A DNA stretch of 7,851 nucleotides, taken from assembly GCA_001800085.1 (NCBI GenBank), contig MGUS01000047.1, positions 853-8,703 on the forward strand, given 5' to 3'. Both the position numbers and the translations under genes were made by a program. The notes below the pieces were generated by a model. That model searched no databases. It was not told the origin of the DNA and was given only the letters and a program-made list of their open reading frames with translations. Below, piece after piece: positions 7,703-7,851 of the stretch. How positions within the stretch are numbered: position 1 is the first letter of the stretch; every line of letters begins with the position of its first letter. This DNA is from Elusimicrobia bacterium RIFCSPLOWO2_01_FULL_60_11 (GTDB lineage: Bacteria; Elusimicrobiota; Elusimicrobia; 2-02-FULL-39-32).

Positions 7703-7851
7703 ATTTTCTTGGGGTAAAAAAGCGCGCACATCCCGATCAGTTTCTCCACGGAGACCTGTCCCGGGGCCGTCGGCTTTCCGATATAGCCGTAGGTGATGCA
7801 GGAGCCGTAGAGGAACCCCGAAGCGCGCGAGATGCCGCCCACTTCTCCCAT
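7699..7851 (-). CDS. aroD: C-terminal end of a type I 3-dehydroquinate dehydratase (partial)
   Basis: The minus strand reads 50 residues from the window edge to TAG (7701-7699), cut off at its N-terminal side. The segment GGISRASGFLYGS matches the family region holding the substrate-binding Arg (Arg213 in the Salmonella enzyme), and ITYGYIGKPTAPGQ holds the conserved APGQ glutamine (Gln236). Type I dehydroquinase converts 3-dehydroquinate to 3-dehydroshikimate through a Lys Schiff base in the shikimate pathway; the catalytic Lys and His lie outside the window. Its stop overlaps the aspS stop in the shared CTAG. The Met at 7851 is internal, not the start. Confidence 0.8.
   Translation of the reverse strand: MGEVGGISRASGFLYGSCITYGYIGKPTAPGQVSVEKLIGMCALFYPKKI

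Overview
The window looks like bacterial chromosome. Its housekeeping genes are compact and GC-rich (by eye about 60% GC), and a more AT-rich accessory stretch sits in the middle. The mix includes a double-domain ThyX-like protein, a His31-type AspRS, and genes that start without a visible Shine-Dalgarno sequence. This would fit a deep-branching or candidate bacterial phylum (Omnitrophota- or Elusimicrobiota-like is my guess, low confidence). The sequence alone does not fix the taxon.

Left block (1-3415). The tail of an unidentified gene ends at 141. A sigma70-like promoter (216-244) then leads into a 515-residue tandem ThyX-like protein and, one base later, purA. Together they form a nucleotide-synthesis operon (dTMP and AMP branches). 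A small MazG-type NTP pyrophosphohydrolase gene faces purA and overlaps its 3' end by 14 bp.

Middle block (3416-5935). An AT-rich divergent region carries strong palindromes and drives a class II Fic protein with a C-terminal HTH-like segment. The Fic stop codon lies inside a 52-bp tRNA-derived repeat. After it comes a decayed copy of the 5' end of the MazG-like gene, which is a direct repeat of the intact one, so fic is bracketed by it. An AT-rich minus-strand ORF with an HEPN-like R-x4-H segment follows. Next is a small GIY-YIG nuclease ORF that sits between a near-consensus, stable-RNA-like promoter and an intact tRNA-Ala(GGC). A second copy of the tRNA-derived repeat, inverted relative to the first, lies just upstream of aspS.

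Right block (5936-7851). aspS encodes a full-length bacterial-type aspartyl-tRNA synthetase with residues typical of the non-discriminating form. A convergent gene, the C-terminal end of a type I 3-dehydroquinate dehydratase, shares the CTAG at the aspS stop.

The most unusual signals are these: the set of tRNA-Ala-derived 3' halves (one intact gene, two hairpin-bearing partial copies in inverted orientation); the MazG-fragment direct repeat around fic; the complementary loss of ThyX motifs in the two halves of the tandem protein; and the repeated placement of -10-like boxes 7-10 nt before start codons, suggesting leaderless transcripts.
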